Of a stretch of DNA of 64,000 nucleotides, positions 42,677 to 52,064 are shown in pieces. The translations under genes were made by a program, and so were the position numbers. Where the stretch lies: positions 62,001 to 126,000 of the forward strand of contig JAHJME010000027.1 of NCBI GenBank assembly GCA_018821435.1, in the 5' to 3' direction. The notes beneath the pieces were generated by a model. That model saw nothing but the letters and a program-made list of their open reading frames with translations. It was not told where the DNA came from and did no database searches. The stretch is from Alphaproteobacteria bacterium. Lineage in GTDB: Bacteria > Pseudomonadota > Alphaproteobacteria > Caulobacterales > Caulobacteraceae. Position 1 is the first letter of the stretch. Every line of letters starts with the position of its first letter.

Positions 42677-45061
42677 TCACCAAGAGAAGGCGCGGGTTCC
42701 CGAGATGAAGGTCGAGTCGGAATTGTCCCAGGCCATCAGGTCCGCCGGGCGACGAGGCAGCGGCGCCACGCCGGACGGCCAGCGGTCGAAGCCCGCCACG
42801 TAGCGGACATCCAGGCGGCCGGGTCCGCCGGCGCGCAGGGCGATGTTCAGCCCCGCGCCAGGCGCCAGCCAGTTGACCTTCACCCACTTGCCCTTCGGCA
42901 GGGCCAGTTCGACAGGCACGCCGGCGATCCGACTGACTTGGCCCCCGTCCGAGGCGCGAAGCTGCAGCATCAGGGTCCGGGCGCTGGCGGGCGGCAGAGC
43001 CGAGAGCGCCAGGCTTCCGTCCGCGGCCTTGGCTAGCGTGATGGTGGGCGTGGGTTCGGCGATGGGCGGCGCGGTGGCCGCCAGCATCGGCGTGCGCCAG
43101 GCCCAGTGGGACAGCTTCTCCACCGGCCCGCCCTCGGCGCGCAGCACGGCGTTGGTCCAGGCACCGGTCATGGACGGCGGGCTGAAGCGCCACGCCTTCC
43201 CGGTGTCCTGGTCGACCTGGTAGCCGACGTAACTGACCTGAGGATAGCGCGGGGTCCAGGGGTCTTCGGCCCGGATGATCAGGGTCAGCGCCAGGCCGGC
43301 GCCCAGCAGCACGCCGCCGATCACCAGCCCCTTCTGGGCGCCGGTGTCCGGCTGGGCCAGCGGCCACAACACCAGGCCGGCGGTGATCATCTGCACCGCG
43401 AACAGCGGCATCAGGTCCATGCCTTCGTAGGCGAAGTGCGAGATCCCGCCCTGCCAACCCAGGGCGGCGGCGGCCAGGAGCACAAGCAGGCCGAGGGGCA
43501 GGAGACCACGCTTGGCGCTCAGTCCCGTGGCGCAGGCCCCGATGGCGGCCACCAGCAGCGGCCAGGCGATCACATAGGCAGCCCCCGGCGCGAAGATCTG
43601 CAGGAGGATGGTCAGCACCAGGCCCAGCGCCAGCGCCCCGGCCCAGGCGCCCTTGCGGCTGGCCGGACGGTTGTAGACGAAGAAGCCCAGCACGCCGGCC
43701 ACCACGCCGCTGACCGCGCCGATGATGTCGAAGCCGGCGAAGACCGAGCAGGCGAGGCCGAAGATCAGCGGCACGGCCGCCATCCAGCGTCGGCCCCGGG
43801 CCACGTCGCCGGCGGCCAGCATCAGGAAGCCCAGGGACAGCAGCATGATCGCCCATTCCCAGGGCGCGGACTGGGCCAGCAGGAACCGCTGCTCGATGAA
43901 GCCGAACTCGGCGCCGGTCAGCAGGCGGGCGAACTGCAGCACCGCCACGGTGCCGATCCCGGCGAAGGCCAGGGCGCCCATGCCGCGCACGATGTCCATC
44001 GCGGGGAACTCGCCCGAATGGCGCGCCCAGCGCACCGCGAAGGCCAGCAGGACGACGATGGCGACGATCAGCACCCAGCCGAACCAGACCGGATAGGCGA
44101 TCACCGTGTTCCCCAGCAGGTTCGAATAGACGACGCTGGGCGAGCGGCCGGGCAGTTGCTGGGCGAAGGCGACTTCGCCGGCCGCCGCCAGCACCTGCGT
44201 GCCCATGTCCTGCAGCGAGCCGCGCTCGAGGTTGGCCGGCGTCGAGGTGGCGCTGTGGTAGTCGAACTGGCGACCGATGATCGCGTAGTTCATCCCCGGG
44301 ATGCCGGCGCGAAGAGTTTCGGTCAGGTCGGTATCGTTGGGCAGTTGCTCGTACAGCATCACCGACAGCGACGACGACGCCGGCCGCTGGGCGGTGCGGG
44401 CGAACAGGTCGATGATCTGGCCGTTCTTCGGGCTGGTCTGGAACATGTTGACCCGGCCGGTCGAGCCGCGCGCCTCGGCGTTGATCACCAGACCGATCCG
44501 CTTGGCCAGCGGGTCGCGACGGAAGAAGTGGTTGGCGCCCAGCAGGCCCGCTTCCTCGCCGTCGGTGATCACCAGCATGACGTCGCGGGCGGGGGTGCCC
44601 CGCGCCTTGATCGCACGGACGGTCTCCAACGCCGTCGCCACGCCGATGGCGTCGTCGGCCGCGCCGGGCGATCCGGGGACGCTGTCGTAGTGCGCCATCA
44701 GGGCGACGGCCGGCGCACTGCGGTCGCGGCCGGGCAGGACGCCGACGATGTTCTCGACGGGGCCGGCGATGATCCGGTCGGAGGCCCATTTGGGGGACTG
44801 GATGCCGACGCCTGCCCGGATCTGCGGCGAAAGCCCCAGGTCGGTCATGCGGCCCATCAGGGCGTCGCGGACGCGGGCGTTTTCGGGCGATCCCATCGGG
44901 TGGGGCGCAGCGGCCATCAGGCTGACGTCCGCGAAGGCCCGCTCGGCGGAGAACTCGGTCACCGGCGCGCCGGTCGGCTGGGATTCCGGCAGCAGCTGGT
45001 CGTTGAAAGCGATCCAGGACCCCAGCATCAGCGCGATCAAAAGCGCCAGGTACCGACCCAT
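42677..45061 (-). CDS. Multi-helix membrane M28 family aminopeptidase
   Basis: 794 residues. One N-terminal helix precedes an M28 zinc peptidase domain (about 40-310) with ligands His in VALMAHYDSVPGSPGAADDAIG (and its Asp), Glu-Glu in VITDGEEAGLLGANHF, an acidic residue in INAEARGSTG, and His in FDYHSATSTPAN. About eight membrane helices follow (330-600), then a C-terminal beta-rich extracytoplasmic domain. This is the architecture of vacuolar/endoplasmic Pff1-type M28 peptidases. The peptidase domain should face the periplasm. Confidence 0.85.
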   Translation of the reverse strand: MGRYLALLIALMLGSWIAFNDQLLPESQPTGAPVTEFSAERAFADVSLMAAAPHPMGSPENARVRDALMGRMTDLGLSPQIRAGVGIQSPKWASDRIIAGPVENIVGVLPGRDRSAPAVALMAHYDSVPGSPGAADDAIGVATALETVRAIKARGTPARDVMLVITDGEEAGLLGANHFFRRDPLAKRIGLVINAEARGSTGRVNMFQTSPKNGQIIDLFARTAQRPASSSLSVMLYEQLPNDTDLTETLRAGIPGMNYAIIGRQFDYHSATSTPANLERGSLQDMGTQVLAAAGEVAFAQQLPGRSPSVVYSNLLGNTVIAYPVWFGWVLIVAIVVLLAFAVRWARHSGEFPAMDIVRGMGALAFAGIGTVAVLQFARLLTGAEFGFIEQRFLLAQSAPWEWAIMLLSLGFLMLAAGDVARGRRWMAAVPLIFGLACSVFAGFDIIGAVSGVVAGVLGFFVYNRPASRKGAWAGALALGLVLTILLQIFAPGAAYVIAWPLLVAAIGACATGLSAKRGLLPLGLLVLLAAAALGWQGGISHFAYEGMDLMPLFAVQMITAGLVLWPLAQPDTGAQKGLVIGGVLLGAGLALTLIIRAEDPWTPRYPQVSYVGYQVDQDTGKAWRFSPPSMTGAWTNAVLRAEGGPVEKLSHWAWRTPMLAATAPPIAEPTPTITLAKAADGSLALSALPPASARTLMLQLRASDGGQVSRIAGVPVELALPKGKWVKVNWLAPGAGLNIALRAGGPGRLDVRYVAGFDRWPSGVAPLPRRPADLMAWDNSDSTFISGTRAFSW

Positions 45062-45118
45062 CCGCGTACTCCCCCGAGTTTCGTTGGGGCCACGCTAGAC
45101 CGTGTCGCCGGAAACGAA

Positions 45119-45144
45119 AACGCCCGCCGGTGAGGGCGGGCGTT
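45119..45144 (-). terminator. Intrinsic terminator after ctrA
   Basis: Perfect 10-bp arms AACGCCCGCC (45119-45128) and GGCGGGCGTT (45135-45144). On the minus strand the hairpin is followed by TTTTCGTTT. It lies 25 bases beyond the ctrA stop. Confidence 0.85.
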
Positions 45145-45168
45145 CCGAAATCAGATCGTCGAGCCGGA

Positions 45169-45870
45169 TCAGGCGGCGATGGTGATGCCCATTTCCTGCG
45201 GATCCCGCAGCACGTAGCCGCGGCCCCAGACCGTCTCGATGTGGTGCTTGCCGTCGGCCGCAGCCGCCAGCTTCTTGCGAAGCTTGCAGATGAAGACGTC
45301 GATGATCTTCAGCTCGGGCTCGTCCATGCCGCCATAGAGGTGGTTCAGGAACATTTCCTTGGTGAGCGTCGTGCCCTTGCGGAGCGAAAGCAGCTCCAGC
45401 ATCTGGTATTCCTTGCCCGTCAGGTGGACCCGCAGGCCACCGACTTCGACGGTCTTGGCGTCCAGGTTGACCACGATGTCGCCGGTCTTGATGACCGACT
45501 GGGCGTGGCCCTTGGAACGACGCACGACCGCGTGGATCCGGGCGACCAGTTCGTCCTTGTGGAACGGCTTGGTCATGTAGTCGTCAGCGCCGCCCGAGAA
45601 GGTCTTCACCTTGGTCTCGATCTCGGCCGTGCCCGAAAGGATCATGATCGGGGTGTTGATCTTGCCGACGCGAAGCGTCCGCAGGACATCCATACCGCTC
45701 ATGTCAGGCAGATTCAGGTCGAGAAGGATCAGGTCGTAGTCGTAGATCTTACCCAGATCCACGCCTTCCTCGCCCAGATCGGTCGTATAGACGTTGAACC
45801 CTTCCGACTTCAGCATCAGCTCGATGCTTTGAGCGGTGGCGCTGTCGTCTTCGATCAACAATACGCGCAT
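45169..45870 (-). CDS. ctrA: Cell-cycle master response regulator CtrA
   Basis: 233 residues. The receiver domain ([39 protein letters not shown], phosphoacceptor Asp in [20 protein letters not shown], Lys in [12 protein letters not shown]) is followed by an OmpR-type DNA-binding domain ([32 protein letters not shown]... [11 protein letters not shown]...[13 protein letters not shown]). This is essentially the Caulobacter sequence. CtrA silences the replication origin and activates flagellar, pilus and division genes. It ends in IAA; a terminal Ala-Ala is needed for ClpXP degradation of Caulobacter CtrA. Upstream lie six GANTC sites and TTAA half-sites for methylation and autoregulation. Confidence 0.97.
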   Translation of the reverse strand: MRVLLIEDDSATAQSIELMLKSEGFNVYTTDLGEEGVDLGKIYDYDLILLDLNLPDMSGMDVLRTLRVGKINTPIMILSGTAEIETKVKTFSGGADDYMTKPFHKDELVARIHAVVRRSKGHAQSVIKTGDIVVNLDAKTVEVGGLRVHLTGKEYQMLELLSLRKGTTLTKEMFLNHLYGGMDEPELKIIDVFICKLRKKLAAAADGKHHIETVWGRGYVLRDPQEMGITIAA

Positions 45871-45914
45871 TGGCCTCTCCTGCCGCGTCCCCGCATTCCC
45901 CCACGAATTCTGGT

Positions 45915-46065
45915 GAATCCGCGTTATGCCTCGCCGTTAACCTGCCCTACCGTCCTTTAAGACAGGTTAATGGATCGCTGGCCCCTCAGCCCGAATCGTT
46001 AATCTGATTTCGGAATCCGACTCAAGCGGAGCCGCTCCATTAGTGAGTCGGGACGGCGTTGAATC
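45915..46065. promoter_or_regulatory. Cluster of six CcrM (GANTC) methylation sites upstream of ctrA
   Basis: GANTC occurs at 45915, 45993, 46013, 46019, 46045 and 46061 within about 150 bases, all in the gap between ctrA and the divergent small gene. In Caulobacter the ctrA P1 promoter is controlled by the methylation state of a GANTC site together with GcrA. The density here far exceeds chance in GC-rich DNA. Confidence 0.8.
45937..45970. promoter_or_regulatory. CtrA-like half-sites in the ctrA promoter
   Basis: TTAACCTG (45937-45944) and its reverse complement CAGGTTAA (45963-45970) form an inverted pair, with another TTAA at 45957-45960. TTAA-6 bases-TTAA (45957-45970) is one base short of the canonical CtrA box (TTAA-N7-TTAA). 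Fits autoregulation of ctrA, 67-100 bases ahead of its start. Confidence 0.5.
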
Positions 46066-46156
46066 TTTCGTGATTGGACAGGCCGTTCGAACCGCTAGGC
46101 GGAACGCCTTGCGCCACAGGGGGTTTTGAACGGGCACAGAAGGCCGGAGAAACCCC

Positions 46157-46522
46157 ATGACCGACCATCCCGAAACCCTCGCCCCGTACCGGATGCCGTG
46201 GCGCCGCGACCAGTTGAAGCAGGTCGGCGCGCTAACCCCGATGCTTAGGTATATTCCGAAGAATCCGCTGTTCCTGATCGGCGCCGCGGTCGTCGGCGTC
46301 GCCAGCGTCCTGGCCTGGCGCAACCGCGAAAAGATCGCCACCGCCGCCAGCCCGCTGATCGACGACGCCCGCGCCAAAGGCCACGCGTTCATCGACGACG
46401 CCAAGGCCAAGGGCGAGGAACTGATCGAACAGGCCAAGACCACCGGCGAAGCCGTGGCCGCAAAGGCCGCCCGGGTGCGTCGCCGCGCCGCGCCTGAAAA
46501 GGCCGTTTCGGACCTACACTGA
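46157..46522 (+). CDS. Small protein with one membrane helix and an Ala/Lys-rich helical tail
   Basis: 121 residues, preceded by GGAGAAA. A short polar N-terminus leads to one helix (PLFLIGAAVVGVASVLAWRN) and then an amphipathic, charged tail with an internal repeat (DDARAKGHAFIDDAKAKGEELIEQAKTTGEAVAAKAARVRRRA). It resembles small YtxH-like membrane proteins, but I cannot name a family. It starts divergently from ctrA and shares its regulatory gap; fliI follows 65 bases later. Confidence 0.65.
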   Translation: MTDHPETLAPYRMPWRRDQLKQVGALTPMLRYIPKNPLFLIGAAVVGVASVLAWRNREKIATAASPLIDDARAKGHAFIDDAKAKGEELIEQAKTTGEAVAAKAARVRRRAAPEKAVSDLH

Positions 46523-46587
46523 AGGCTGTTCTTCACACCGCCTTAAGCCTGCTGGGGCAATGTCCCCAGCGTAGCTGAGGGGCGTTC

Positions 46588-47925
46588 GTGAAGAGCCTTG
46601 TAGCCGCTGTCGAGCGGCTTGATCCTTTGACGGTTTCCGGGCGGGTCGCCGCCGTGAACGGCCTCCTCATCGAGGCCCGCGGCGGACTGTCCCGCTTGGC
46701 CGTCGGCGCCCGCGCCGAGATCGATCGCTTCGCCGACAAACCCGTGGCCGCAGAGGTCGTGGGCTTCCGCGAAAACCGCGCCCTGCTCATGCCCTTCGGC
46801 TCCGTCGAGGGCGTGGCGCCCGGCGCCCAGATCCGGATCCAGCCGCTGGGCTCGGCGGTTCGTCCCAGCAAGGCTTGGCTCGGCCGCATCGTCGATGCGT
46901 TCGGCGAGCCGATCGACGGCAAGGGTCCGCTGCCCCAGGGCCTGGCCGCCTATCCCCTTCGCGCCGCCCCGCCTTCAGCCCATGCCCGCGCCCGCGTCGG
47001 CGAGCGGCTGGACCTGGGCGTTCGCGCCATGAACGTCTTCACCACCTGCTGCCGGGGCCAGCGCCTCGGCGTCTTCGCCGGCTCCGGCGTCGGCAAGTCG
47101 GTGCTGCTCTCCATGCTGGCCAAGAACGCCGACTGCGACGCGGTCGTGGTCGGGCTGATCGGCGAACGGGGCCGTGAGGTCCGCGAGTTCATCGAGGAAA
47201 CCCTGGGTGAGGAAGGCCTGCGCCGCGCCATCGTCGTGGTGGCCACCTCGGACGAGCCGGCGCTGAAGCGCCGCCAGGCCGCCTACATGACCATGGCCAT
47301 CGCGGAGTTCCTGCGCGACCAGGACATGGAAGTTCTCTGCCTGATGGACTCGGTCACCCGCTTCGCCATGGCCCAGCGCGAGATCGGCCTAGCCGCCGGC
47401 GAGCCGCCGACCACCAAGGGCTACACGCCGACCGTCTTCACCGAACTGCCCAAGCTGCTGGAACGCGCCGGTCCCGGTCCGATCCGCCCCGACGGCACGA
47501 AGGCCGGCCCGATCACCGGCCTGTTCACCGTGCTGGTGGACGGCGACGACCATAACGAGCCCATCGCCGACGCCGTGCGCGGGATCCTGGACGGCCACAT
47601 CGTCATGGAGCGCGCCATCGCCGAGCGCGGCCGCTTCCCGGCGATCAATGTGCTGAAGTCGATCAGCCGGACCATGCCCGGTTGCCAGACCCCGGACGAA
47701 CGCCTGGTCGTGCGCCAGGCGCGCGAGGCGCTGTCGGCCTATTCGAACATGGAAGAACTGATCCGCATCGGCGCCTACCGCGCCGGGGCCGATCCGCTGA
47801 TCGACCGGGCCATCGCGCTCAACCCCTCCGTCGAGGCGTTCCTGTCGCAGGATCCCGACGACGCTACCGGCCTCGAAGACTCCTTCGCCGGCCTCGCCGA
47901 TATCCTGAACGGAGCCGCCGCGTGA
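46588..47925 (+). CDS. fliI: Flagellar type III export ATPase FliI
   Basis: 445 residues from a GTG preceded by GAGGGG. It powers export of flagellar subunits at the base of the flagellum. F1-beta-like motifs are visible: Walker [15 protein letters not shown] (about 162-175), [18 protein letters not shown], the Walker B region [38 protein letters not shown], and the FliI-specific [32 protein letters not shown]. Its last bases overlap fliJ (GTGA). Confidence 0.95.
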   Translation: MKSLVAAVERLDPLTVSGRVAAVNGLLIEARGGLSRLAVGARAEIDRFADKPVAAEVVGFRENRALLMPFGSVEGVAPGAQIRIQPLGSAVRPSKAWLGRIVDAFGEPIDGKGPLPQGLAAYPLRAAPPSAHARARVGERLDLGVRAMNVFTTCCRGQRLGVFAGSGVGKSVLLSMLAKNADCDAVVVGLIGERGREVREFIEETLGEEGLRRAIVVVATSDEPALKRRQAAYMTMAIAEFLRDQDMEVLCLMDSVTRFAMAQREIGLAAGEPPTTKGYTPTVFTELPKLLERAGPGPIRPDGTKAGPITGLFTVLVDGDDHNEPIADAVRGILDGHIVMERAIAERGRFPAINVLKSISRTMPGCQTPDERLVVRQAREALSAYSNMEELIRIGAYRAGADPLIDRAIALNPSVEAFLSQDPDDATGLEDSFAGLADILNGAAA

Positions 47926-48329
47926 GTTGGGCAGAGTCGCTGATCAAACTCTCCACCTACGAGGCGGAGGTCCTGCAGAAGCGGCTGGCCGAGATCGTGG
48001 ACCGCCGTGTCGCCGTCGAGATGCGCCTGGCCTGCCTGGAAGCCGAGGGCGAGGCGGAAGCCGGGTTCTCCGCCCAGGAAGCCGCCGCCGGCATCTACCG
48101 CGCGGGCTTCTTCGAGGGCCTGAAGATGCGCAAGGCGCGGGTCCAGTCCGAGATCGACGTGATCCTGATCGAAGAGACCGGCGCCCGCGAGGCGCTGGCC
48201 GAAGCGTTCGAGACCCAGAAGAAGTACGAGCACATCGCGCTGAACCTTCAGATCGAGGCGCGCAAGGTGCAGGGCCGCCGGGACTCGGCGGCGCTGGACG
48301 AACTGGGTCTGCGGAAGAAGGCCGGCTAA
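47922..48329 (+). CDS. fliJ: Flagellar export chaperone FliJ
   Basis: 135 residues from the GTG at 47922, overlapping the fliI stop by 4 bases. The protein is almost entirely helical and charged ([37 protein letters not shown]... [52 protein letters not shown]), as expected for the FliJ coiled coil that inserts in the FliI ring. Assignment rests on the coupling to fliI together with this coiled-coil form. Confidence 0.88.
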   Translation: MSWAESLIKLSTYEAEVLQKRLAEIVDRRVAVEMRLACLEAEGEAEAGFSAQEAAAGIYRAGFFEGLKMRKARVQSEIDVILIEETGAREALAEAFETQKKYEHIALNLQIEARKVQGRRDSAALDELGLRKKAG

Positions 48330-48336
48330 GCCGGCC
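48320..48336. terminator. Hairpin spanning the fliJ stop codon
   Basis: GGCCGGC-TAA-GCCGGCC is a perfect 7-bp hairpin whose loop is the fliJ stop codon. No T-run follows. It separates fliJ from the convergent DUF4282 gene. Confidence 0.5.
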
Positions 48337-48339
48337 GCG

Positions 48340-48699
48340 CTATTTGCCCTGACGCGCGCGTTCGGCTTCCACGTCCTGGCGAAGGACGTGCAGGTCCTCG
48401 CTGATCTTGAAGATCGTAACGTAGAATTCGCAGAAGGCGCGCCACAGCAGCACGGCGATGAACACGCCCAGCATGCCGAAGCCCAGCACGCCCACGGCCA
48501 GCAGATAACCCCAGCCACCTTCGCGGATCGCCACGCCCACCGAGGCGCCCAGCACCCCGAAGGCCATGATCCCGATGATCCCGAGACCGGCCCAATAGAC
48601 CAGGTGGGTCAGCGTGCCGGTGATCAGCCGCTCGAACGTCAGCAGATCCCACAGGAATTGCCCGTTCGCACCCTGGGGTCGCTGTAGAGGTCGCCGCAT
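48340..48699 (-). CDS. DUF4282 membrane protein
   Basis: 119 residues from the ATG at 48699; an ATG at 48777 would add 26 residues with no family character. The pattern FLWDLLTFERLITGTLTHLVYWAGLGIIGIMAFG, a second long hydrophobic stretch and WRAFCEFYVTIFKISEDLHVLRQDVE are those of DUF4282 proteins: two or three membrane helices and a charged C-terminal helix. Function unknown. It lies in the middle of flagellar genes but has no known flagellar role. Confidence 0.75.
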   Translation of the reverse strand: MRRPLQRPQGANGQFLWDLLTFERLITGTLTHLVYWAGLGIIGIMAFGVLGASVGVAIREGGWGYLLAVGVLGFGMLGVFIAVLLWRAFCEFYVTIFKISEDLHVLRQDVEAERARQGK

Positions 48700-48834
48700 C
48701 CGAAATCCGAGACTCAAAGGGCCGAGCGAAGCGCCGGTCAGGCCCGAACCGCTATCAGCCGGTGAGGCGGCCTGCAACCACGCGGGCTCAGTCCGCCCGT
48801 CGGCTGCGGGGCGGCCGAGAGGACGACCCCCGCG

Positions 48835-49743
48835 CTATTTGGCGAGGCCGGCGGTCGCCTTGTCGAGGGAGTCCATCAGGTCCGCGATGCGGTCCTTCTT
48901 TTTGAACGGCGTCGCCAGGAACAGGTCCACCGTCTCGTTGAAGAGCTTCGGGTCGTCATAGGGCACGGCGTGGGTGCTGTTCGGGAACACGGCCAGGTTG
49001 GCGTTCGGCAGATGTTCGTAGATGTCCACCGTATGCTTCAGGAGCACCACGTCGTGGTCGCTGGAGAGCACCAGCGTCGGCGCGGACACCTTGCTCAGCA
49101 GGGCGGGATCGATGTGCGGTTCCTTGGCCAGGAGATGCAGCATCTTCGCGGCGCGCCGGCCCTGCGGCGTCTTGTCGGCGTCGGCCGTCATCCCGGCCAG
49201 GGCCTGCGCGACCATGGCGGCGGTCTCGGGATAGATGGCGTCCGGGTTGAGGTTCGCCGCCATGGCGACCAGTTTCCCCACCTTGTCGGGATGGCGGACC
49301 CCCATCAGCAGGGCCTCGATCCCGCCGTCGCTCCAGCCGACCACGTCGACGCGGCCGAGTTTCAGGTGGTCGACGAGCGCGGCCAGGTCGTCGGTCATCT
49401 GCTCGTAGGTGATCGGCCCCGGGCTGTCGCCGGACCGGCCCTGATCGCGGCTGTCCATGGCGATCACCTTGCGGTGGGCCTTGAAGTGGTCGATCTGCGC
49501 CGCCAGCAAACCCATGCTGCCGCCGTTGCCATGCACCAGGAGCAGCGGCGCACCTTCGCCATAGACCTCGTAGTAGAACGTGATCCCGTCGTGGACGAAG
49601 GTGTGCCCGGCCGCCTTGTTGGCGCCGTAGGGGATCGCGGTCGCAGCGGGCGGCTTGGCGGTCTTGCCGGCGTCCGGCGTGCAGGCGCTCGCCAGCGCGA
49701 CGACGACGGCGAGCGCGGCGGCGCGGCGCAAAACTCGGATCAT
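48835..49743 (-). CDS. Alpha/beta hydrolase lipoprotein
   Basis: 302 residues from the ATG at 49743. The N-terminus MIRVLRRAAALAVVVALASACTPDAG has a lipobox (ASAC), so a lipid-anchored periplasmic protein is expected. The fold is clear: LLLVHGNGGSMGLLAAQIDHFKAHRKVIAMDSRDQGRS, nucleophile elbow VVGWSDGGIEALLMG, acid in LVLSSDHDVV and histidine in NSTHAVPYDDP. The substrate is unknown. The long N-terminal extension possible in frame (to 50148) overlaps flhA and is not real. Confidence 0.85.
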   Translation of the reverse strand: MIRVLRRAAALAVVVALASACTPDAGKTAKPPAATAIPYGANKAAGHTFVHDGITFYYEVYGEGAPLLLVHGNGGSMGLLAAQIDHFKAHRKVIAMDSRDQGRSGDSPGPITYEQMTDDLAALVDHLKLGRVDVVGWSDGGIEALLMGVRHPDKVGKLVAMAANLNPDAIYPETAAMVAQALAGMTADADKTPQGRRAAKMLHLLAKEPHIDPALLSKVSAPTLVLSSDHDVVLLKHTVDIYEHLPNANLAVFPNSTHAVPYDDPKLFNETVDLFLATPFKKKDRIADLMDSLDKATAGLAK

Positions 49744-49820
49744 GGAAGGCCCCTCTGACGTGGCCACGCTGTCGCAAGATGGCGGCGCCGGCAAGGCGAC
49801 GCGCGGCGCCGGCGCCGGTC

Positions 49821-51914
49821 TCAGATGGCGCCGACGGTCTTCAGGCGGGCGCGGGGATGGATTTCGTTCTGGCTCATGACCGGCGTCTGGCCACGGAACC
49901 GCTCGATGATCGAGCGCACATAGGGCCGGATCGTCGGGCTGGTCAGCAGGACCGGCGAGTCGCCGGCCAGGGCAGCGCGCTCGAACGCCTCGCGCACGCC
50001 GCGGATGAAGTCCTGCAGCCGCGAGGGGGCCAGGGCCAGTTGCTTCTCGTCGCCCGCGCCCACCAGGGCGTCGGCGAAGGCGTTCTCCCACTCGGCCGAC
50101 AGGGTGACGATCGGCAGGGCGCCGTCGTCGCCGCGGTAGGCGTAGCAAAGCTGGCGGGCCAGGCGGCCGCGGACCTGCTCGACCAGCAGGGTGATGGAGC
50201 TGGTGTGCGGCGCGGCCTCGCCGATGCCTTCCAGGATGGCGCCCAGGTCGCGGATCGAGATCCGCTCGCGCAGCAGGGCCTGCAGCACCCGCTGCACCGT
50301 GGTGGCGGTGACCACCGACGGGATCAGGTCTTCCGCCAGCTTCTTCTGCTCGGCCGGCAGGTCCTTGATCAGCTTCTGGACCTCGGCGTAGGTCAGCAGG
50401 TCCGGCATGTTTTCCTTGAGGACCTCGGTCAGGTGCGTGGTCAGCACCGTGGCCGGGTCGACGATGGTGTAGCCGCGGAAGGTGGCTTCCTCACGCAGGC
50501 CGTCGTCGATCCAGGTCGCCGGCAGGCCGAACGCCGGCTCCTTCATGTGTTCGCCGGGCAACTCCACCTGGGCGCCGCGCGGGTCCATGGCCATCAGTTG
50601 GCCGATGCGGACCTCGCCCGAACCGGCTTCCATCTCCTTGATGCGCAGGCAGTAGCCCTGGGAGGGCAGGCGCATGTTGTCCAGGATACGGACGCTGGGC
50701 ATGACGAAGCCGAAGTCGGTGGCCAGGGTGCGGCGCAGCGCCTTGATCTGGTCGGTGAGCCGGCGGCCCTCCAGGTCGTTGATCAGCGGCAGCAGGCCAT
50801 AGCCCAGCTCGATCTTGATCTCGTCGATGGCCAGGGTCTGGGAGATCGGCTCGTCGACCGCCTCGGCGCTGGCGGGCGCGATGTCGACCACCTCGACCAC
50901 GGGCGGGGCGTGCGATCGCCGCCATGACAGGACACCGGCGCCGATCGACAGCGCGGCGAACGGCAGGATCGGCATGCCGGGAATGATGGCCAAGCCGCCG
51001 GCGGCGGCGGCGACCACGCCCAGGGCGACCGGGTTGGTGGCCAGCTGGGTGACCAGGGCCTTGTCCGCGGCGCCCTCGACGCCGGCCTTCGACACCAGGA
51101 AGCCGGCGGCGATCGAGATGATCAGAGCCGGGATCTGGCTGACCAGGCCGTCGCCGATCGACAGGATCGTGTAGGTCGACAGCGCCTGACCGATCGGCAG
51201 CTTGTGCTGGATCACGCCGATCAGGATGCCGCCGATGACGTTGATCGCCAGGATGATCAGACCGGCGACCGCATCGCCGCGCACGAACTTGGACGCGCCG
51301 TCCATGGCCCCGAAGAAGGTCGATTCCTGCTCCAGGTCCTTGCGGCGCTTCTTGGCTTCGTCCTGCTCGATCAGGCCCGACGACAGGTCGGCGTCGATGG
51401 CCATCTGCTTGCCGGGCATGGAGTCCAGGGTGAAGCGGGCCGCCACTTCGGCGATCCGCCCCGAGCCCTTGGTGATGACGACGAAGTTCACCACCACCAG
51501 GATCGCGAACACGATCACCCCGATGATGAAGTTGCCGCCCATCATCAGCTTGCCGAACGTCTCGATCACGGCCCCGGCGCCGTGGGCGCCTTCGTGACCG
51601 TGGCTGAGGATCAGGCGCGTGGTGGTGATGTTGAGCGCCAGCCGGAACAGCGTCGCCACCAGCAGCACGGTCGGGAAGGCGGTGAAGTCCAGGATCCGCT
51701 TCATCAGGATCGCGGTCATCAGGATCAGGATCGACATGGCGATCGAGATCGAGAGGAACAGATCCAGCATGAACGCCGGGATCGGCACGATCATCAGCAG
51801 GACGACGCCGATGACGCCCATCGCCAGCCCGACCTCGCCACGCAGCACCCAGCCCATCATCTCTTTGCCGGAGGGGGCGTTGGACAGGCGCGAGGACGTG
51901 CCGGTGTCGGCCAT
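49821..51914 (-). CDS. flhA: Flagellar export gate protein FlhA
   Basis: 697 residues, normal length. Eight membrane helices in the first 330 residues contain VPIPAFMLDLFLSISIAMSILILMTAILMKRILDFTAFPTVLLVATLFRLALNITTTRLIL and the FHIPEP-type loop FTLDSMPGKQMAIDADLSSGLIEQDEAKKRRKDLEQESTFFGAMDGASKFVRGDAVA. The cytoplasmic half binds export chaperones. FlhA forms the ring that feeds substrates into the type III channel. It lies downstream of flbD on the same strand, as in Caulobacter. Confidence 0.96.
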   Translation of the reverse strand: MADTGTSSRLSNAPSGKEMMGWVLRGEVGLAMGVIGVVLLMIVPIPAFMLDLFLSISIAMSILILMTAILMKRILDFTAFPTVLLVATLFRLALNITTTRLILSHGHEGAHGAGAVIETFGKLMMGGNFIIGVIVFAILVVVNFVVITKGSGRIAEVAARFTLDSMPGKQMAIDADLSSGLIEQDEAKKRRKDLEQESTFFGAMDGASKFVRGDAVAGLIILAINVIGGILIGVIQHKLPIGQALSTYTILSIGDGLVSQIPALIISIAAGFLVSKAGVEGAADKALVTQLATNPVALGVVAAAAGGLAIIPGMPILPFAALSIGAGVLSWRRSHAPPVVEVVDIAPASAEAVDEPISQTLAIDEIKIELGYGLLPLINDLEGRRLTDQIKALRRTLATDFGFVMPSVRILDNMRLPSQGYCLRIKEMEAGSGEVRIGQLMAMDPRGAQVELPGEHMKEPAFGLPATWIDDGLREEATFRGYTIVDPATVLTTHLTEVLKENMPDLLTYAEVQKLIKDLPAEQKKLAEDLIPSVVTATTVQRVLQALLRERISIRDLGAILEGIGEAAPHTSSITLLVEQVRGRLARQLCYAYRGDDGALPIVTLSAEWENAFADALVGAGDEKQLALAPSRLQDFIRGVREAFERAALAGDSPVLLTSPTIRPYVRSIIERFRGQTPVMSQNEIHPRARLKTVGAI

Positions 51915-52064
51915 CAGGCTCGGGTCTCCGAAGGAACGTGGCCGTTGAGGATGGCCGTGGCGCTGTTATCGGCGGCGGCGGTTGGCGATATGGTTAACAA
52001 GTATGACCGAGCGGTCCGGACCGCTCCGGCATGACGTCGCACCCGTGGCCGCACCCTCGTCACC

